NCBI RefSeq assembly: GCF_016722925.1
Contig: NZ_JAEQNC010000018.1
Location: forward strand, 1 to 64,000
Length of the DNA stretch: 64,000 bases
Source of the DNA: Phytoamicus setariae
Lineage (GTDB): Bacteria > Pseudomonadota > Alphaproteobacteria > Rhizobiales > Rhizobiaceae
Direction of reading: 5' to 3'
This document shows positions 8,287 to 18,246 of the stretch, one piece after another; within the stretch, counting starts at the first letter, position 1; each line of letters opens with the position of its first letter. Below the pieces are notes generated by a model that saw only the letters and a list, made by a program, of their open reading frames with translations, did no database searches and had not been told where the DNA came from. The translations under genes were made by a program, and so were the position numbers.

Positions 8287-9963
8287 TCAGCCTATCCGGT
8301 ACTGAAACGCACCGCGAGAGCGCGAATCCACATATTTTCCGAGCCTGCGGAGATTCGTCTTTGTGATGATGACACCGGCAAGCTTGGACAGAATTGTCGG
8401 CTCGCCCTTCAAGACCGTCTCGATCAACTCCTGCGGCGCACCGCCCCACTCCGACACCAGGATGTAGCGGTCGATCAACGGCTCGATGGCGGACGCATCG
8501 GATGCGGATGCCAGCGACGGCAGGTCGATCAGGATAACGTCCTGCACCCCTCTCTCCGTCTCGACCAACTTTGCCATCTGCGATCCCGTAAAGACCGACG
8601 CCGGTTCGACGGTCCGTCCGTTAGTGGCAGCTGGCAGAAAGGAAACGTTGTTGCGTTGGTCAAACAGCGTCGTATCGTTTGCCGGCTTGTCATGCAAAAC
8701 CCTGTCGACAAGACCCGATGCAGGCTTGCCGGCCAGCCAGCCGGTCAGATCCGGATCACGGAAATGACCATCGATCAGCAGCACCTTGCGGCCCTGATTT
8801 GCCAATTGGCTGGCGAGGTTGCCCGCGATCAGCGTCTTGCCCTCGCCCGGCAGCACGGAAATGATCGCCACGACCTGCCCCCGGCCCTCTTCGATTCCCT
8901 TGCTGACCGCTACTGCGGCACTACGGATCGTCTCCGAGAAACGGGAAAACGGATTGCTGATCGGCCAGCGGGCCTCCTCCGGCATAGCGAAGGATGTCCC
9001 ATCGGAGCTGCCCACACCTTTGCGGTATCCTGAGATTTCCGGTCCATAGCCGAAGAACCTCGTACCGAGCCGAGCTGCAAGGCGATCACCATCGCGCACA
9101 CCACGATCGCGCAGTTCCAGCCAGCCGGTCAGCAGGCAGCCGAATGCTGCCCCGAGGATGGCGCCGACCGCCAGCAAGAAACCCTTGCGCGGCGCAATCG
9201 GCGCAACGGGCTTCTTCGCATCGGAAATGATCACTGCATCCATGCCCGGGAGCGCGCGGGCGATGACTGTTTCATGATACTTCTGCTCGAGGGCTGACTT
9301 TGCCTCGCCTGTCGCGCGAGAAATTTCACCTTCGATCGTCGCCCGAACACGGGAATTGGCCAGATCGCTTGCCTCGGACAGCTTCTGGCGGAATGCTTCA
9401 GCATAGGCCTGCGCTACCACCTGGGCAATTTCAGGGTTAGAATGAGTAAACGAAATTGCCGCAACATAGGTGCGACCGGCACGAAGCGCTTTCACACCGG
9501 CTTGCAGGCGGGCAACCACCGCGTCCCGTTCAACTGCCGTCTGGTTCGCCTGCGATTTGTTGCCATCCGTGAAACCAAGCCTCTGCTCGAGGCGCGATAC
9601 GAGCCGAGCGACGCCGGAAACGGCCGGCTTGTTGAATGCGGCGTCTTCTTCGAGATTCAGTTTGGCGGCGACAAGTGCGGCGACAGAGGCCGACTTGACG
9701 AGTTCGAGCTGGCTGAGGAACTGGCCCTCCTCTTCTGGCGTCGTCGTCTGGATGCCCTGCCGCATGGGATCGGCAGCGAAGCCGGAACGCACAAGCACTG
9801 TTGCCGAAGCGGCATATTGCGGCACTTGCGATTGCGCGTAGAGGTAGCCGAGCACCAGTCCCGCAAGAATACACGCCAGAATGGCTTTCCATCGCCGACG
9901 GAACACCCCCATCAACTGTTCGAGAACATGGATGTCGGGATTGGTCGCGGCCAAATTGCTCAA
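8287..9963 (-). CDS. Wzz/BY-kinase polysaccharide chain-length protein (ExoP/Wzc-like)
   Basis: A 558-residue inner-membrane protein regulating polymer chain length and export. A Wzz domain lies at residues about 10-300, with TM1 near 27-43 (ILACILAGLVLGY) and TM2 GFLLAVGAILGAAFG. It is followed by a cytoplasmic ATPase domain with Walker A LPGEGKT, Walker A-prime LLIDGHFRDPD and Walker B VILIDLP. The C-terminus lacks the cluster of tyrosines normally autophosphorylated in BY-kinases, so regulation may differ. I favour the TTG start at 9963, preceded by AGGG; a longer frame to 10071 would run into the neighbouring transporter gene. It is convergent with the exopolysaccharide operon and surely works with it. 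Confidence 0.85.
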   Translation of the reverse strand: MSNLAATNPDIHVLEQLMGVFRRRWKAILACILAGLVLGYLYAQSQVPQYAASATVLVRSGFAADPMRQGIQTTTPEEEGQFLSQLELVKSASVAALVAAKLNLEEDAAFNKPAVSGVARLVSRLEQRLGFTDGNKSQANQTAVERDAVVARLQAGVKALRAGRTYVAAISFTHSNPEIAQVVAQAYAEAFRQKLSEASDLANSRVRATIEGEISRATGEAKSALEQKYHETVIARALPGMDAVIISDAKKPVAPIAPRKGFLLAVGAILGAAFGCLLTGWLELRDRGVRDGDRLAARLGTRFFGYGPEISGYRKGVGSSDGTSFAMPEEARWPISNPFSRFSETIRSAAVAVSKGIEEGRGQVVAIISVLPGEGKTLIAGNLASQLANQGRKVLLIDGHFRDPDLTGWLAGKPASGLVDRVLHDKPANDTTLFDQRNNVSFLPAATNGRTVEPASVFTGSQMAKLVETERGVQDVILIDLPSLASASDASAIEPLIDRYILVSEWGGAPQELIETVLKGEPTILSKLAGVIITKTNLRRLGKYVDSRSRGAFQYRIG

Positions 9964-10030
9964 GGAAATACCCTGTCTTCTCGTGAAAATGACGAAGTTG
10001 AACAGGGTATAGAGTGAGCTTTGGGCGCAA

Positions 10031-10966
10031 TCAAGGAGATTGCAGCGATGCTCCCGGCATGCCTCGCGCACCCGCCCGGACCCGCCGTTGCTCGATTGAG
10101 ATATTGTACATCGAGGCTGCGAGTATCATGGCGGCTCCCAACCACAGATAGCCGGCGGGCGCATAGCCGAAGACTACCCAGCCAGCCAGTACATTGAGCG
10201 GCAGCTTGAGATCGTCGAACGGCTGGACATAGGTGGCATCCGCGACCTCATAGGCGCGCGCCAGGAAATACTGTGACAATGCCATGATCAGGCCTGAAGC
10301 CAGCAGCCACAGGAACGCTAGTTGGTCCGGAATCTGGAAACCTGCCGTAATTGCAAAGCCAGCATTCACTGGCGAGAGCAGCAAGAGCAGCCACACTGTC
10401 ACCGTCGAGGACGGTTCGTCCTTCAACAGGCTTTTCATCATCAGCGACGAAGCACCCCAGAGGGCGGCGGCAGCGACCGGCAACAACGCATAGGCCGAAA
10501 ATCCATCCGACCATGGCGACAGGATAACCATTGCGCCCGCAAACCCGAGCGAGATCGCCAGCCAGCGCTCCGGGCCGACACGTTCGCCCAAGAACAATGC
10601 CGCACCAACGGTCACGAAGAAGGGCGAGGTCATCACCAGCGCAATTGCCTGCCAGATCGGCACGCCATTGGCGAGCCCGAACACCCAGGCCTGGACGCCC
10701 AGAACGGCGAGCCCGACACGGATCAGATGCGCCACCGGTCGCTGCGTCTTCATCGCCCGCCAGCCGCCTTTCAGCAGCATCGGCAACGAGAAAAGCAGCG
10801 CAAGGAAATATTGCCAGAACGCGTCAGAAGTCGAAGACAGGCCAAGCCCCATCGTCACATGCTGCGTGATGACATTGATTGCAGTGAAGCCTATTCCGGC
10901 CAGCACCATATAGAACGCGCCTTGATACGCGCGCGAGTGAATGAGCGTCTTCCGGCTCTGATCCAT
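10031..10966 (-). CDS. ribN: EamA/DMT transporter, probable riboflavin importer RibN
   Basis: A 311-residue drug/metabolite-transporter-superfamily protein with ten expected membrane segments in two EamA repeats. The start at 10966 is set by a strong site (AAGGAG, 7 bases upstream). The functional call comes from the leader: a complete FMN riboswitch lies about 90 bases upstream. DMT proteins under FMN control in rhizobia are the RibN riboflavin importers. It would bring in riboflavin when intracellular FMN is low. It is transcribed alone, away from hupB. A different flavin-related substrate cannot be excluded from sequence alone. Confidence 0.8.
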   Translation of the reverse strand: MDQSRKTLIHSRAYQGAFYMVLAGIGFTAINVITQHVTMGLGLSSTSDAFWQYFLALLFSLPMLLKGGWRAMKTQRPVAHLIRVGLAVLGVQAWVFGLANGVPIWQAIALVMTSPFFVTVGAALFLGERVGPERWLAISLGFAGAMVILSPWSDGFSAYALLPVAAAALWGASSLMMKSLLKDEPSSTVTVWLLLLLSPVNAGFAITAGFQIPDQLAFLWLLASGLIMALSQYFLARAYEVADATYVQPFDDLKLPLNVLAGWVVFGYAPAGYLWLGAAMILAASMYNISIEQRRVRAGARGMPGASLQSP

Positions 10967-11056
10967 GTCTTGCTCCTTCTGGGGCCAACACAAATCAGGG
11001 CGCACGAGCCATGCGCAATGCGGGACGCAAGCGCGCCGTCCGCGATTGTTCACACC

Positions 11057-11197
11057 CGCCCTCTTCCATCCGGACTATACCGTCGGCTCCGGAATCTCAC
11101 CGGATCTGCTGACATCCATGCCTGGACACGGACCGCTCGCGGGCTTGGAGTTTCCCCATCACCGCCGGTGGGGACTTGCACCCCGCCCTGAGAACGA
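11057..11197 (-). promoter_or_regulatory. FMN riboswitch (RFN element)
   Basis: Read on the minus strand, the block holds the conserved RFN pieces in order: CAGGGCGGGGTG, CCCCACCGGCGGTGAT, AGCCCGCGAGCG, GATCCGGTGAGATTCCGG, AGCCGACGGTATAGTCCGG and ATGGAAGAGGG. These build the six-helix junction that binds flavin mononucleotide. It lies in the leader of the EamA transporter, and no independent terminator is obvious, so control is probably at translation initiation. Confidence 0.95.
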
Positions 11198-11303
11198 CGC
11201 CGGACTATTCCGGCAAAGAAAATCTATTTGATTGGTGGGGAAATGCAAGCATTGTATCGCAGAGATCAACAACAACACTGTGTCAACAGATGCAGGTCAC
11301 GTC

Positions 11304-11342
11304 CTAAAAAGCGAAAAGCCCGGCCGCTTTCGCGCCGGGCCT
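11304..11342 (-). terminator. Rho-independent terminator of hupB
   Basis: The stem GCCCGGC (11318-11324) / GCCGGGC (11334-11340) is followed on the minus strand by TTTTCGCTTTTT. It lies about 25 bases past the hupB stop codon. Confidence 0.8.
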
Positions 11343-11366
11343 TGCTGCCAGGAAATGGCGGCAGGA

Positions 11367-11642
11367 TCAGCTGTTGACAGCGTCCTTCAGGCCCTTACCG
11401 GCTGTGAACTTCGGCACATTGCGAGCCGGGATGTTGACCTTTTCGCCGGTCGAAACATTGCGGCCGACAGAAGCCTCGCGACGGCTGACGGAGAAGTTGC
11501 CGAAACCGACGAGACGGACATCGCCGCCCTTCTTGAGCTCGTCCTGAACGGAATCAAACAACGCATCCACTGCAGAAGCCGCATCAGTCTTGGTGAGACC
11601 GGACTTTTCGGCGACTGCCGCCACGAGTTCGCTTTTGTTCAT
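11367..11642 (-). CDS. hupB: DNA-binding protein HU-beta
   Basis: A 91-residue nucleoid protein that bends DNA as a homodimer or heterodimer. Family length and motifs are complete: MNKSELVAAVAEKSGLTK at the N-terminus, GFGNFSV near residue 46 and the DNA-contacting beta-arm with GRNVSTGEKVNIPA and the PKF signature near 77. AAGGGG lies eight bases before the ATG. It follows lon in the same direction after a 196-base gap that contains a terminator, so it is likely transcribed from its own promoter. It ends in a strong terminator. Confidence 0.97.
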   Translation of the reverse strand: MNKSELVAAVAEKSGLTKTDAASAVDALFDSVQDELKKGGDVRLVGFGNFSVSRREASVGRNVSTGEKVNIPARNVPKFTAGKGLKDAVNS

Positions 11643-11773
11643 GTTTCCACCCCTTTCTTAGTTGGTTTGAAACGAATCATATAATTCTTGGGCAGAATAG
11701 AGATCGGCTGCCCGACCGCAATCCTGATATAGCAAAACCCCGGCAAATCCAGCCTGTTTCGGCGCTTTTCCAT

Positions 11774-11806
11774 AAAGAAATAGCCGGTCTTTCGACCGGC
11801 TATTCG
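11774..11806 (-). terminator. Bidirectional hairpin terminator after lon
   Basis: The perfect stem AATAGCCGGTC (11779-11789) / GACCGGCTATT (11794-11804) has a TTTC loop. On the minus strand it is followed by a TTCTTT-like tail and on the plus strand by CGCTTTTTT. It lies 33 bases beyond the lon stop and separates lon from hupB. Confidence 0.8.
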
Positions 11807-11838
11807 CTTTTTTCGGCTTGTTTGGCACGAAAATCACA

Positions 11839-14256
11839 TCAATGGGCGACGGACACTGTCGAATCTTCCGGAGCAGCAGCTTTGGCGCTCGCCGTGTCGT
11901 AGGATTCGTCCCAGGCAATCGCCACCGGTTGACGAACGAGGGCATGTTCGAGAACTTCGCCCATTCGCGAAACCGGGATGATTTCCATGTTGTTCTTCAC
12001 GTTATCAGGAATGTCCGCCAGATCCTTGGCGTTGTCTTCCGGAATCAGCACCTTCTTGATGCCGCCCCGAAGCGCCGCGAGCAGTTTCTCCTTCAGGCCG
12101 CCGATCGGCGATACCCTGCCACGCAGCGTGATTTCACCGGTCATGGCAACGTCGTGCCGGACTGGAATGCCGGTCATGACAGAGACGATAGCGGTGACCA
12201 TGCCGACACCGGCGGACGGACCGTCCTTGGGTGTTGCACCATCGGGCACGTGCACGTGAATGTCACGCTTCTCGAACAGCGGAGGCTCGATGCCGAAGTC
12301 GATCGCCCGCGAACGGACGTAGGACGCCGCGGCGGAAATCGATTCCTTCATCACGTCCTTCAGGTTGCCGGTTACGGTCATCCGACCCTTGCCCGGCATC
12401 ATCAGGCCTTCGATCATCAACAGTTCACCGCCGACTTCGGTCCAGGCAAGGCCATTGACGACGCCAACCTGGTCTTCCTTGTCAGCCTCGTCATGCCGGA
12501 AGCGCGGCACACCGAGGTAATCGGACAGATTCTCCTTGGTGACATCGACCGCCAGCACCTTGTTGCGCAGGATCTCGGTCACCGCCTTGCGGGCGAGCTT
12601 GGACAGCTCACGCTCAAGACTACGGACACCGGCTTCGCGGGTGTATGTACGGACGATTTCCATCATCGCTTCATCGGTGACAGAGAATTCCTTCGGCTGA
12701 AGCGCATGGTCGCGCATGGCCTTGGACAGCAGGTGGCGCTTGGCGATTTCCAGCTTCTCGTCTTCAGTGTAGCCGGCAATCCGGATGATTTCCATGCGGT
12801 CCATCAGGGGCGCAGGGATATTCAGCGTATTGGCCGTGGTGATGAACATGACGTTCGACAGGTCGTATTCCACTTCGAGATAGTGGTCCATGAACGTGTT
12901 GTTCTGTTCCGGATCGAGAACCTCGAGCAGAGCCGACGACGGGTCTCCGCGGAAATCCTGGCCCATCTTGTCGATTTCATCGAGCAAGAAGAGCGGATTG
13001 GCCTTCTTCGCCTTCTTCATCGACTGAATGACCTTGCCGGGCATCGAGCCGATGTAGGTGCGGCGGTGACCGCGGATTTCAGCTTCGTCGCGCACGCCGC
13101 CCAGCGCCATGCGTACATATTCGCGGCCGGTTGCCTTGGCGATCGAGCGCGCGAGCGACGTCTTGCCGACGCCCGGAGGGCCAACGAGGCACAGGATCGG
13201 CCCCTTGATCTTGGTCGAACGGGCCTGCACGGCGAGATACTCGACGATGCGCTCCTTGACCTTTTCGAGACCGAAATGATCGTCGTCAAGAATCTTCTCG
13301 GCATTGGCAAGGTCGGTCTTGACGCGAGACAACTTGCCCCAGGGCAAGCCCAGCAGCCAATCGAGATAGTTGCGCACGACAGTCGACTCGGCCGACATCG
13401 GGCTCATCTGCTTGAGCTTGCGGAACTCGGCATCGGCCTTTTCACGGGCTTCCTTGGAGAGCTTGGTCTTGGCGATCCGGGCTTCCATTTCGGCCATTTC
13501 GTCACGGCCTTCCTCGTCGCCGAGTTCCTTCTGGATGGCCTTCATCTGCTCGTTCAGATAGTACTCGCGCTGGGTCTTCTCCATCTGGCGCTTGACGCGC
13601 GAACGGATACGCTTTTCTACCTGAAGAACAGAAATCTCGCCTTCCATGAACCCGAGGGCGCGCTCAAGGCGTCCCTTGACGGAAACGGTTTCCAGCATTT
13701 CCTGCTTGTCGGTCAGCTTGATCGACAGATGCGAAGCAACAGTGTCGGCGAGCTTGGAATAGTCCTCGATCTGGCCGGCGGCACTGACGACTTCCGGAGA
13801 AATCTTCTTGTTGAGCTTCACATAGTTCTCGAACTCGGAAACCACCGAGCGAGACATCGCTTCAATTTCGACAGCATCTTCTTCCGGCTCAACGAGCTGG
13901 CTCGCCGAAGCTTCATAGAACTCCTCGCGGTCGGTGTACTGGTCAATACGGGCGCGGCTGCGACCTTCGACCAGAACCTTGACGGTACCATCGGGAAGCT
14001 TGAGCAATTGCAGGACATTGGCTGCAGTACCAACTTCGAAAATCGCCGAAGGCTGCGGATCATCGTCCGTCGCGTTTTTCTGTGTGACGAGCAGGATCTG
14101 GCGATCGGTGCCGATCACCTCTTCAAGGGCGCGGATAGACTTTTCGCGACCGACAAAGAGCGGCACGATCATATGCGGAAACACAACGATATCGCGAAGT
14201 GGCAGGACCGGGTAGTTCTGCTCGCTTCCTTCCGTCGGGAATGTTTTTTTGGTCAT
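11839..14256 (-). CDS. lon: ATP-dependent Lon protease
   Basis: An 805-residue cytoplasmic AAA+ serine protease that degrades misfolded and regulatory proteins. The N-terminal substrate-binding LON domain ([15 protein letters not shown]) is followed by an AAA+ module with Walker A GPPGVGKT near residue 358 and by the protease domain with catalytic Ser near 680 (DGPSAGVG) and Lys near 722 (GGLKEKLL). The length equals that of other rhizobial Lon proteins. I chose the ATG at 14256, preceded by AGGGA, rather than an ATG five codons upstream. It stands between clpX and hupB, the usual rhizobial order, and ends in a hairpin terminator. Confidence 0.98.
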   Translation of the reverse strand: MTKKTFPTEGSEQNYPVLPLRDIVVFPHMIVPLFVGREKSIRALEEVIGTDRQILLVTQKNATDDDPQPSAIFEVGTAANVLQLLKLPDGTVKVLVEGRSRARIDQYTDREEFYEASASQLVEPEEDAVEIEAMSRSVVSEFENYVKLNKKISPEVVSAAGQIEDYSKLADTVASHLSIKLTDKQEMLETVSVKGRLERALGFMEGEISVLQVEKRIRSRVKRQMEKTQREYYLNEQMKAIQKELGDEEGRDEMAEMEARIAKTKLSKEAREKADAEFRKLKQMSPMSAESTVVRNYLDWLLGLPWGKLSRVKTDLANAEKILDDDHFGLEKVKERIVEYLAVQARSTKIKGPILCLVGPPGVGKTSLARSIAKATGREYVRMALGGVRDEAEIRGHRRTYIGSMPGKVIQSMKKAKKANPLFLLDEIDKMGQDFRGDPSSALLEVLDPEQNNTFMDHYLEVEYDLSNVMFITTANTLNIPAPLMDRMEIIRIAGYTEDEKLEIAKRHLLSKAMRDHALQPKEFSVTDEAMMEIVRTYTREAGVRSLERELSKLARKAVTEILRNKVLAVDVTKENLSDYLGVPRFRHDEADKEDQVGVVNGLAWTEVGGELLMIEGLMMPGKGRMTVTGNLKDVMKESISAAASYVRSRAIDFGIEPPLFEKRDIHVHVPDGATPKDGPSAGVGMVTAIVSVMTGIPVRHDVAMTGEITLRGRVSPIGGLKEKLLAALRGGIKKVLIPEDNAKDLADIPDNVKNNMEIIPVSRMGEVLEHALVRQPVAIAWDESYDTASAKAAAPEDSTVSVAH

Positions 14257-14610
14257 TTCTTTCCCTTTCATTCCAGGCCCTGTTGGACCCGCCGGCTATT
14301 TTTGGCGGCGAGACCGACCTGTTCGAGGATACAGGTGGATATCTCAGCCATGCAATTCAAGCCTGTCGGCGACCGGAGATATGACGACTTGTCAAACACC
14401 TGTCGCAATCCTTTGAAACCTTAGGCAATCGAGATGTCGCGAAGCTTGCGCTTCTGGCGAACGTCAGGCGCGGAACACCCGGATTCGTTGGCATTTTTGC
14501 GCCTGATGCCGGGTAGGCGCAATCTAATTCCGCAAGCAATTGGAAATATTTGCTCTCTATCAACGAAAAAGGCCCGGTTTCCCGGGCCCCATATTGCGTT
14601 TTGCCCAAGA
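14257..14610. other. lon leader and clpX-lon intergenic region
   Basis: About 350 bases carry the clpX terminator (14565-14591) and the presumed lon promoter region. On the minus strand TTGACA (about 14393-14398) and CTTGAA (about 14355-14360) are possible -35 elements, but neither has a convincing -10. Short frames here have no support. Confidence 0.5.
14565..14591 (-). terminator. Rho-independent terminator of clpX
   Basis: Read on the minus strand, GGCCCGG-GAAA-CCGGGCC is followed directly by TTTTTCG, about 20 bases after the clpX stop at 14611. Confidence 0.85.
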
Positions 14611-15888
14611 TCAGGCCGAAGCTGGCGCCTTTTCTTCGTGGCGATCGGAGTAGATGTAGAGCGGACGGGAACTACCCTTCGCCACTTCTTCCGATATCAC
14701 CACTTCCTGAACGCCATCGAGCTCCGGAAGTTCGAACATGGTGTCGAGCAGGATCTTTTCCATGATCGAGCGCAGGCCGCGGGCACCGGTCTTGCGAATA
14801 ATCGCCTTACGAGCGATTTCGCGTAGCGCCGCTTCATGGAAAGTCAGTTCCACGTCTTCCATCTCGAACAGCCGCTGGTACTGCTTGACGAGCGCGTTCT
14901 TCGGTTCGCTGAGGATCTGGATCAGAGCATCCTCGTCGAGATCCTCAAGCGTCGCGATCACCGGCAGACGGCCGATGAACTCCGGGATGAGGCCGAACTT
15001 CACCAGATCTTCCGGTTCCAGATCGCGCAGCACGTGGCCGACGCGGCGTTCGTCAGGAGCGGCAACCTTGGCGCCGAAACCGATCGATGTCTTTTCCGAA
15101 CGTGCCGAAATGACTTTCTCGAGGCCGGCGAACGCGCCACCGCAGATGAACAGGATGTTGGTCGTATCAACCTGCAGGAATTCCTGTTGCGGATGCTTGC
15201 GGCCGCCTTGCGGCGGAACCGAGGCAACTGTGCCTTCCATAATCTTCAGCAATGCCTGCTGCACGCCTTCGCCGGACACGTCGCGGGTTATCGACGGGTT
15301 GTCGGACTTACGGCTGATCTTGTCGACTTCATCGATGTAGACGATGCCGCGCTGGGCGCGCTCGACATTGTAGTCCGCTGCCTGCAGGAGCTTCAGGATG
15401 ATGTTTTCGACGTCTTCACCGACATAGCCGGCTTCGGTCAGTGTCGTCGCATCCGCCATGGTGAACGGAACGTCGATGATGCGGGCCAGCGTCTGGGCAA
15501 GATAGGTCTTGCCGCAGCCGGTCGGGCCGACCAGCAGGATGTTGGACTTGGCAAGTTCCAGATCCTGGCTCTTCGTGGCATGCGCAAGGCGCTTATAGTG
15601 ATTGTGCACAGCGACGGCGAGGATGCGCTTGGCCTGCTTCTGGCCGATGACGTATTCGTCCAGCACCTTCATGATGTCCTGCGGCGTCGGCACGCCTTCG
15701 CGGGATTTCACCATCGAGGATTTGTTTTCCTCGCGGATGATGTCCATGCAGAGTTCGACGCATTCGTCGCAGATGAAAACCGTTGGCCCGGCAATCAGCT
15801 TGCGCACCTCATGCTGGCTCTTGCCGCAGAACGAACAATAAAGCGTGTTCTTCGAGTCGCCGCTATTGCTTCCGCTGACTTTGCTCAT
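14611..15888 (-). CDS. clpX: ATP-dependent Clp protease ATP-binding subunit ClpX
   Basis: A 425-residue hexameric AAA+ unfoldase that feeds substrates to ClpP. The N-terminal zinc-binding domain has Cys18, Cys21, Cys40 and Cys43. Walker A GPTGCGKT lies near residue 118, Walker B is VYIDEVDK, and the ClpP-docking IGF tripeptide is in SIGFGAK near residue 265. The start at 15888 is preceded by AAGGA at a good distance; an ATG two codons upstream sits too close to that site. It follows clpP in the same direction after a roughly 290-base gap, so it may have its own promoter. In Rhizobiales ClpXP also turns over cell-cycle regulators such as CtrA. Confidence 0.98.
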   Translation of the reverse strand: MSKVSGSNSGDSKNTLYCSFCGKSQHEVRKLIAGPTVFICDECVELCMDIIREENKSSMVKSREGVPTPQDIMKVLDEYVIGQKQAKRILAVAVHNHYKRLAHATKSQDLELAKSNILLVGPTGCGKTYLAQTLARIIDVPFTMADATTLTEAGYVGEDVENIILKLLQAADYNVERAQRGIVYIDEVDKISRKSDNPSITRDVSGEGVQQALLKIMEGTVASVPPQGGRKHPQQEFLQVDTTNILFICGGAFAGLEKVISARSEKTSIGFGAKVAAPDERRVGHVLRDLEPEDLVKFGLIPEFIGRLPVIATLEDLDEDALIQILSEPKNALVKQYQRLFEMEDVELTFHEAALREIARKAIIRKTGARGLRSIMEKILLDTMFELPELDGVQEVVISEEVAKGSSRPLYIYSDRHEEKAPASA

Positions 15889-16179
15889 TTCCATTTCCTT
15901 CCAGCACGCCGCGACCGGGGTGGGAACGCGGGGTCAAATTCTGACAGCCCGGCATGAAGCGGTCGTTCCGCTGTTACACGAGGCCTCGGGGAGAGCTTCC
16001 ACCGCGGCAACGATGCATGTGCTCGCCACAGTGTTGATCTTCCCTTGCTCAGGGGAGCCTATGTCAAAAAACTTCAACATAGGCTTAATCGTTATCTTTA
16101 GCGCTCAAGCCCTCACCCGCAAAGCCCCTATCCTTTACAATTTTGTCAAGAACAGGGGCAATACGCGGGTTTTGTGCAA

Positions 16180-16812
16180 TTACGCCTCGTCGCCGCCTTC
16201 GGTTTCGACGCGCGAAGAAATGACGCTGTCGATCAGACCCCAGTCCCTTGCCTCATCGGCACTCATGAAGTTATCACGATCCAGCGATTGCTCCACTTCC
16301 TCATAGGTGCGGCCGCAATGCTTTACGTATATTTCGTTGAGTCGACGCTTCATCTTGAGGATATCGCGGGCGTGACGCTCGATGTCGGACGCCTGGCCCT
16401 GGAAGCCACCGGATGGCTGGTGAACCATGACGCGGGCGTTCGGCGTTGCAAATCGCATGTCCTTGTGGCCAGCGGCAAGCAACAGCGAGCCCATCGATGC
16501 GGCCTGGCCGACGCACAGCGTCGAGACAGCCGGACGAATGAATTGCATCGTATCGTAGATCGCCATGCCCGAAGTCACGAGGCCACCGGGGGAATTGATG
16601 TAGAGGGCGATTTCCTTCTTCGGATTTTCGGCTTCGAGGAACAGCAACTGAGCGCACACCAGCGTCGCCATCGTATCTTCGACTGGACCCGTTACGAAAA
16701 TAATCCGTTCCTTGAGCAGCCGGGAAAAGATGTCGTAGGCGCGTTCGCCCCTGTTGGTCTGTTCGACGACCATCGGCACGAGGGCCATTGCAGTTTCAAA
16801 CGGATTACTCAT
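16180..16812 (-). CDS. clpP: ATP-dependent Clp protease proteolytic subunit ClpP
   Basis: A 210-residue serine peptidase forming the tetradecameric chamber of ClpXP/ClpAP. The catalytic triad is visible: Ser106 in GQAASMGS, His131 in VMVHQPSGG and Asp180 in LDRDNFMS. The Asn-Ser-Pro-Gly-Gly of YINSPGG near residue 74 also matches. The start at 16812 is preceded by AAGGA five bases upstream; two in-frame ATGs further upstream lack such a site. It is the first gene of the clpP-clpX-lon-hupB block and has a candidate promoter at 16879-16908. Confidence 0.98.
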   Translation of the reverse strand: MSNPFETAMALVPMVVEQTNRGERAYDIFSRLLKERIIFVTGPVEDTMATLVCAQLLFLEAENPKKEIALYINSPGGLVTSGMAIYDTMQFIRPAVSTLCVGQAASMGSLLLAAGHKDMRFATPNARVMVHQPSGGFQGQASDIERHARDILKMKRRLNEIYVKHCGRTYEEVEQSLDRDNFMSADEARDWGLIDSVISSRVETEGGDEA

Positions 16813-16878
16813 GTGCATCCTTCGCGTAGTGCCCGGACCCTGAGGATTTCCGGGAATCATCCCATTGTCTTTCCCCAT

Positions 16879-16908
16879 ACATAGAGTGTCATGTCCGTAG
16901 ACTTCAAG
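16879..16908 (-). promoter_or_regulatory. Candidate sigma-70/RpoH-type promoter of clpP
   Basis: On the minus strand CTTGAA (16903-16908) is separated by 18 bases from CTATGT (16879-16884), about 70 bases before the clpP start. CTTGAA with a C-Y-TATNT-like -10 resembles rhizobial heat-shock promoters, which would suit clpP. The rest of 16909-17200 shows no gene or clear structure. Confidence 0.4.
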
Positions 16909-17200
16909 TCATGCCGGGAAATTGGGGGCCATCACTCTACGATTCGGCTTTAATCGTGGATTACTTCCGGTCAGCCTTGCACCGAAATTAGGTCGCAAGG
17001 TGAAGGAAGAGTGAAGAGCCATCACAAAGACACGGCCCGCGCCCAAAACAATCGCATGGTCAGCATAAGCCACATTGTCACACACATCTACATATTTTCA
17101 ATCACTTGAGCCAGACCGGTCGAGCTTCGGCGCTTGACCATCGCACCGTTTCCAATAGTCTCGACCTGCATTTTGAAAACAAGCCACCAGAGGATTTTTG

Positions 17201-18100
17201 ATGTTTGGAATGACGAACACCGGAAAAATTGGAATTGCCTGCTTTTTTACTCTGACGTCATGCAGCCTCGCCTTGGCCGCCGAGACGAACATCAGTTTTA
17301 ACGTCGATGGACAAAAAGTCGTCGGCACCCTTTCAACCATCGATGGCAACCCCAAGGCGCCTGTCGTCGTGATGTTCCACGGTTTTTCGGGAAGCCGCGA
17401 CGAACTGGCGATAAACGGCACCAAGGAAGGCGTCTTCTCCCGCAGTGCGCGCCTGCTCGCCGAGAACGGCTATGCGAGCCTCCGAATCGATTTCCGCGGT
17501 TCGGGCGAGAGTGAGGGAAAATGGCCCGACACGACGTTCTCCGGTCAAATCAAGGACGGTATCGCAGCCGTAGACTGGTTGAAGGCCAGCGACCAAGTCG
17601 ACGGCTCGAAAATATCGATCCTCGGCTGGAGCCAGGGCGGGCTGGTCGGCGCACATGTGGCAAGCGCCCGGTCGGAGGTCAGGTCGGTGACGCTCTGGGC
17701 ACCGGTCGTGACCCCGCTCTACACCTATGGCGGCCTGCTTGGGGCTGACAACCTGGCGAAAGGGCTGTCCAGCCCAGCAGAGACCGAAATCACCGCAAAA
17801 CTTCCGTGGGGCGCAGATACTGTGCTTAAGGCGGCGTTCTATCAGGAAATGCCAACGACCAGCCCGATTGCGGCGGCCGCACATTATGCCGGCCCCTTGC
17901 AGGTGATCGTCGGCTCCAAGGATACGACGGTCGCTCCCCAGCCGGCGTCCGGTCAGGTCCTTCTGAACTACCACGAAGGCGAGGAGCGTCTCGACGTGTT
18001 CGACACCGATCACGTCTTCAGCGCGTTCACCGGCCCCGAAGTGATCGATGCACACATGGTGCCGGCCACCGTGGAATGGTTGAAGAAATTCAATCCGTAA
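17201..18100 (+). CDS. Secreted alpha/beta hydrolase
   Basis: A 299-residue protein with a signal peptide (hydrophobic segment about 8-24, likely cleavage after SLALAA near residue 27) and an alpha/beta-hydrolase domain. The oxyanion region is FHGFSGSRDEL, the nucleophile Ser is in GWSQGG near residue 145, a candidate Asp is in VGSKDTTV and the His is in DTDHVFS near the C-terminus. Family knowledge suggests a periplasmic esterase or peptidase; the substrate is unknown. AGGA lies six bases before the ATG at 17201. It is a single gene between clpP (divergent) and the P450 gene 146 bases downstream. Confidence 0.85.
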   Translation: MFGMTNTGKIGIACFFTLTSCSLALAAETNISFNVDGQKVVGTLSTIDGNPKAPVVVMFHGFSGSRDELAINGTKEGVFSRSARLLAENGYASLRIDFRGSGESEGKWPDTTFSGQIKDGIAAVDWLKASDQVDGSKISILGWSQGGLVGAHVASARSEVRSVTLWAPVVTPLYTYGGLLGADNLAKGLSSPAETEITAKLPWGADTVLKAAFYQEMPTTSPIAAAAHYAGPLQVIVGSKDTTVAPQPASGQVLLNYHEGEERLDVFDTDHVFSAFTGPEVIDAHMVPATVEWLKKFNP

Positions 18101-18246
18101 CATGCCCTGATGGAGGCGGCAGGGCGACAATTTGATGATCGCCCCTGCCGCCCAACAGGTGCCTCGGTCCGTCCGGCCAAAATGGGATTGCTAAGCGCTC
18201 GGGGCAGCCGCTATGCTCTGAGCATCCTTTCCAAGCAGTACAGAGC

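Noticed and set aside
11818-14424. 868-residue open frame on the plus strand opposite lon
   Set aside because: It mirrors lon almost exactly, has no ribosome-binding site or domain, and arises from the codon bias of the true gene.
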